Source: Methanobacteriota archaeon | Lineage (GTDB): Archaea > Thermoplasmatota > Thermoplasmata > RBG-16-68-12 | Reading direction: 5' to 3' | Length of the DNA stretch: 5,728 nt | NCBI GenBank assembly: GCA_005878665.1 | Contig: VBLR01000177.1 | Span: forward strand, 1-5,728 | Part shown: positions 4,187 through 5,728 of the stretch, piece after piece | How positions within the stretch are numbered: position 1 is the first letter of the stretch | Layout: each line of letters starts with the position of its first letter | The notes under the pieces: generated by a model | What the model was told of the DNA's origin: nothing | Database searches by the model: none | Seen by the model: only the letters and a program-made list of their open reading frames with translations | Position numbers and translations under genes: made by a program

Positions 4187-5728
4187 ATGCGGGGCGACGC
4201 GGACGTCGTCCTCGTCGACGGCAAGGTCTTCACGGCCGCGCGCGAACGACCGTGGGCGAAGGCCCTCGCCGTTCGGGGGGACCGCCTCGTGGCCGTCGGG
4301 ACGTCGGCGCAGGCGGAGCGATGGCGCGGTCGCGACACGGCCCTCGTGGACCTCCGAGGCGCCGTCGTCCTGCCGGGATTCATCGACGCCCACGCGCACA
4401 TGGCCGACTCCGCGGGCGAGCGGGGATGGACGCGGCTCGATGCGACTCGCGACTTGGCCGATGCCGTCCGCCGTCTCCGGAAGGCCGCGGCATCGACGCC
4501 GCTGGGCGACTGGGTTGTCGGAATCGATTGGGACGAGGCGAAGTGGCCGGAGCGGCGTTTCCTCCTCCGGGAGGACCTCGATCGCGCGTCGACCGACCAC
4601 CCCGTCGTCGCGCGCCGAATCGACTGCCACCTCGGATCTCTGAATTCGAAGGCCCTCGAGCTCGCGTCGGATCTGGCTGGCACGCGGGGCTTCGAGGTCG
4701 ACGCCTCCGGCCGTCCAACCGGCGTCTTGACGGAGGACGCGTTCGGGGAGTTCCATCGGCGGTTCGAGGCCAACGAGGCGGGGATCCGGCGCGGCCTCCC
4801 CGCCATTGCGCGAATGGCCCATCGCCTCGGGATTACGTCGATCCACGATGTCGTGACCCGAGCCGGCTGGACCGCGTACCAGCGCGCCCGCAGCGCGGGG
4901 ACCTTCCGTCTCCGAGTGTACGCGATGCCGCACGACTCGATGTTGGCGGCGCTCGTGAATGCGGGACTCGGAGCGGGGTTCGGGGATTCGTGGCTCCGGC
5001 TCGGCGCGATTAAGGTCTTCGCGGACGGCTCGCTCGGGGCCTACACCGCCGCCCTCGCGGCTCCATACGTCGGACGGCCGGGAGAGAGGGGGATCCTCGT
5101 TCACTCGCCAACCGAGCTTCGTTCCATCCTCACCACGGCGCACCGTGCCGGTTTCCAGACCGCGACCCATGCGATCGGCGACGCGGCGATCCGCCTCGCC
5201 GTCGAGACGCTCGAGGCGGTTCAAGACGCCGCGCCCCGAAAGGATGCGCGGCATCGGATCGAACACTACGAACTTCCGGATGACGAGGTCTTGCGTCGGA
5301 CGAAAACCGCGGGAATCGTGGCATCGTGCCAGCCAAACTTCGTCGGTCAGTGGAGCGGCCCGGGTGATGTGTATGAGAGCCGGCTGGGGGCCGAACGCCT
5401 TGCCGCGAACAATCCGTTCCGCAAGATCCTCCGGATGCGGATCCCGCTGTGCTTCGGTTCCGACGGCATGCCGTACGGTCCGCTCTACGGCGTCCACTGG
5501 GCCGTGAACGGATTCTTCGAAGGCCAGCGCCTGTCCCCGGAGGAGGCGATCCGAGCGGCCACCGCAGGGGGCGCGTACGCGACGTTCGAGGAACAGGAGA
5601 AGGGAACCCTTGAGACGGGAAAGCTGGCCGACTTCGTCGTCGTCCGAGGCGATCCGTTCGAAGCGCCGGACCAGATCGCGCGGATCCGAATCGCATCCAC
5701 GTGGATCGGCGGCGAGTGCGTCTACAAC
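4187..5728 (+). CDS. YtcJ-type amidohydrolase (amidohydrolase family 3), 3' end cut by window
   Basis: I translated this frame by hand: 514 codons without a stop, still open at the last base. It is a metal-dependent amidohydrolase with a composite beta-sandwich and TIM barrel, related to YtcJ/AepA and N-substituted formamide deformylases; such enzymes cleave C-N bonds of amides. Motifs in order are LPGFIDAHAHM (62-72) with the metal-binding H69-x-H71, NSKAL (153-157), GITSIHDV (215-222), KVFADGSLGAYTAAL (276-290), THAIGDAA (327-334) with H328, RIEHYELP (357-364) with H360, FGSDGMPYGPL (423-433) with D426, and the C-terminal TGKLADFVV (477-485). K276 is a candidate bridging residue, though I am unsure. 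The sequence ends in the final sandwich strands (IGGECVYN), so probably only a few residues are missing. There is no signal peptide, so it is probably cytoplasmic. The ATG lies one base after the aminotransferase stop, implying coupled translation. The substrate is unknown. Confidence 0.94.
   Translation, partial: MRGDADVVLVDGKVFTAARERPWAKALAVRGDRLVAVGTSAQAERWRGRDTALVDLRGAVVLPGFIDAHAHMADSAGERGWTRLDATRDLADAVRRLRKAAASTPLGDWVVGIDWDEAKWPERRFLLREDLDRASTDHPVVARRIDCHLGSLNSKALELASDLAGTRGFEVDASGRPTGVLTEDAFGEFHRRFEANEAGIRRGLPAIARMAHRLGITSIHDVVTRAGWTAYQRARSAGTFRLRVYAMPHDSMLAALVNAGLGAGFGDSWLRLGAIKVFADGSLGAYTAALAAPYVGRPGERGILVHSPTELRSILTTAHRAGFQTATHAIGDAAIRLAVETLEAVQDAAPRKDARHRIEHYELPDDEVLRRTKTAGIVASCQPNFVGQWSGPGDVYESRLGAERLAANNPFRKILRMRIPLCFGSDGMPYGPLYGVHWAVNGFFEGQRLSPEEAIRAATAGGAYATFEEQEKGTLETGKLADFVVVRGDPFEAPDQIARIRIASTWIGGECVYN

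Noticed and set aside
3300..4643. 447-codon plus-strand frame and the later one at 4252-5013
   Set aside because: These lie in other frames of the aminotransferase and amidohydrolase and have shadow-type composition. The true frame from 4187 is open for 514 codons with all family motifs.
3701..5497. 598-codon minus-strand frame, the longest closed frame in the window
   Set aside because: It is antisense to the aminotransferase and amidohydrolase, whose motifs are intact and ordered. Its product is dominated by Arg, Ser, Pro and Gly.
1..5728. CRISPR arrays, tRNA or rRNA genes, transposases, inteins in tfb, long direct repeats
   Set aside because: I read both strands for spaced repeats, cloverleaf-like segments and transposase or intein motifs and found none. 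The tfb domains are contiguous and of normal length.

Overview
This 5.7 kb window looks like a piece of a high-GC archaeal chromosome. The first two genes decide the domain: a Gar1-like H/ACA ribonucleoprotein subunit and a complete transcription initiation factor B (TFB), which bacteria lack. A TATA-like element precedes the pair, and purine-rich Shine-Dalgarno (SD) stretches (GAGGT, GGAGG) sit near several starts. The DNA is roughly two-thirds G+C by eye and codons mostly end in G or C, so long open frames appear antisense to, or out of frame with, nearly every real gene. A high-GC Thermoplasmatota-type euryarchaeote is a reasonable guess, but the window alone cannot settle the lineage.

Layout. 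Positions 1-73 are a short leader with a TATA-like box. Positions 74-1238 (+) hold gar1 and tfb, which overlap by 41 bases. Positions 1239-1285 are a short convergent gap with two overlapping inverted repeats. Positions 1286-2888 (-) hold two genes read leftwards: a PhzF-family isomerase/epimerase, then, 22 bases after its stop, a seven-helix membrane protein of unknown family. Positions 2889-2997 are a divergent intergenic region with a TTAA element and a 12-bp palindrome. Positions 2998-5728 (+) hold a class I/II PLP-dependent aminotransferase and, one base after its stop, a YtcJ-type amidohydrolase (amidohydrolase family 3) still open at the right edge of the window. No stretch over 300 bases lacks a gene.

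Function. The left part is core information processing (RNA pseudouridylation and transcription initiation). The right part looks like accessory small-molecule metabolism. A metal-dependent hydrolase that could release an amine or amino acid is probably co-transcribed with an aminotransferase that could deaminate it. A PhzF-type enzyme and a membrane protein are transcribed divergently from the same control region. That shared pathway is an inference from gene order; no substrate can be read from the sequence. I found no mobile element, CRISPR array, tRNA or rRNA, and no clear sign of a radically new system. The least explained gene is the lysine- and cysteine-free membrane protein.
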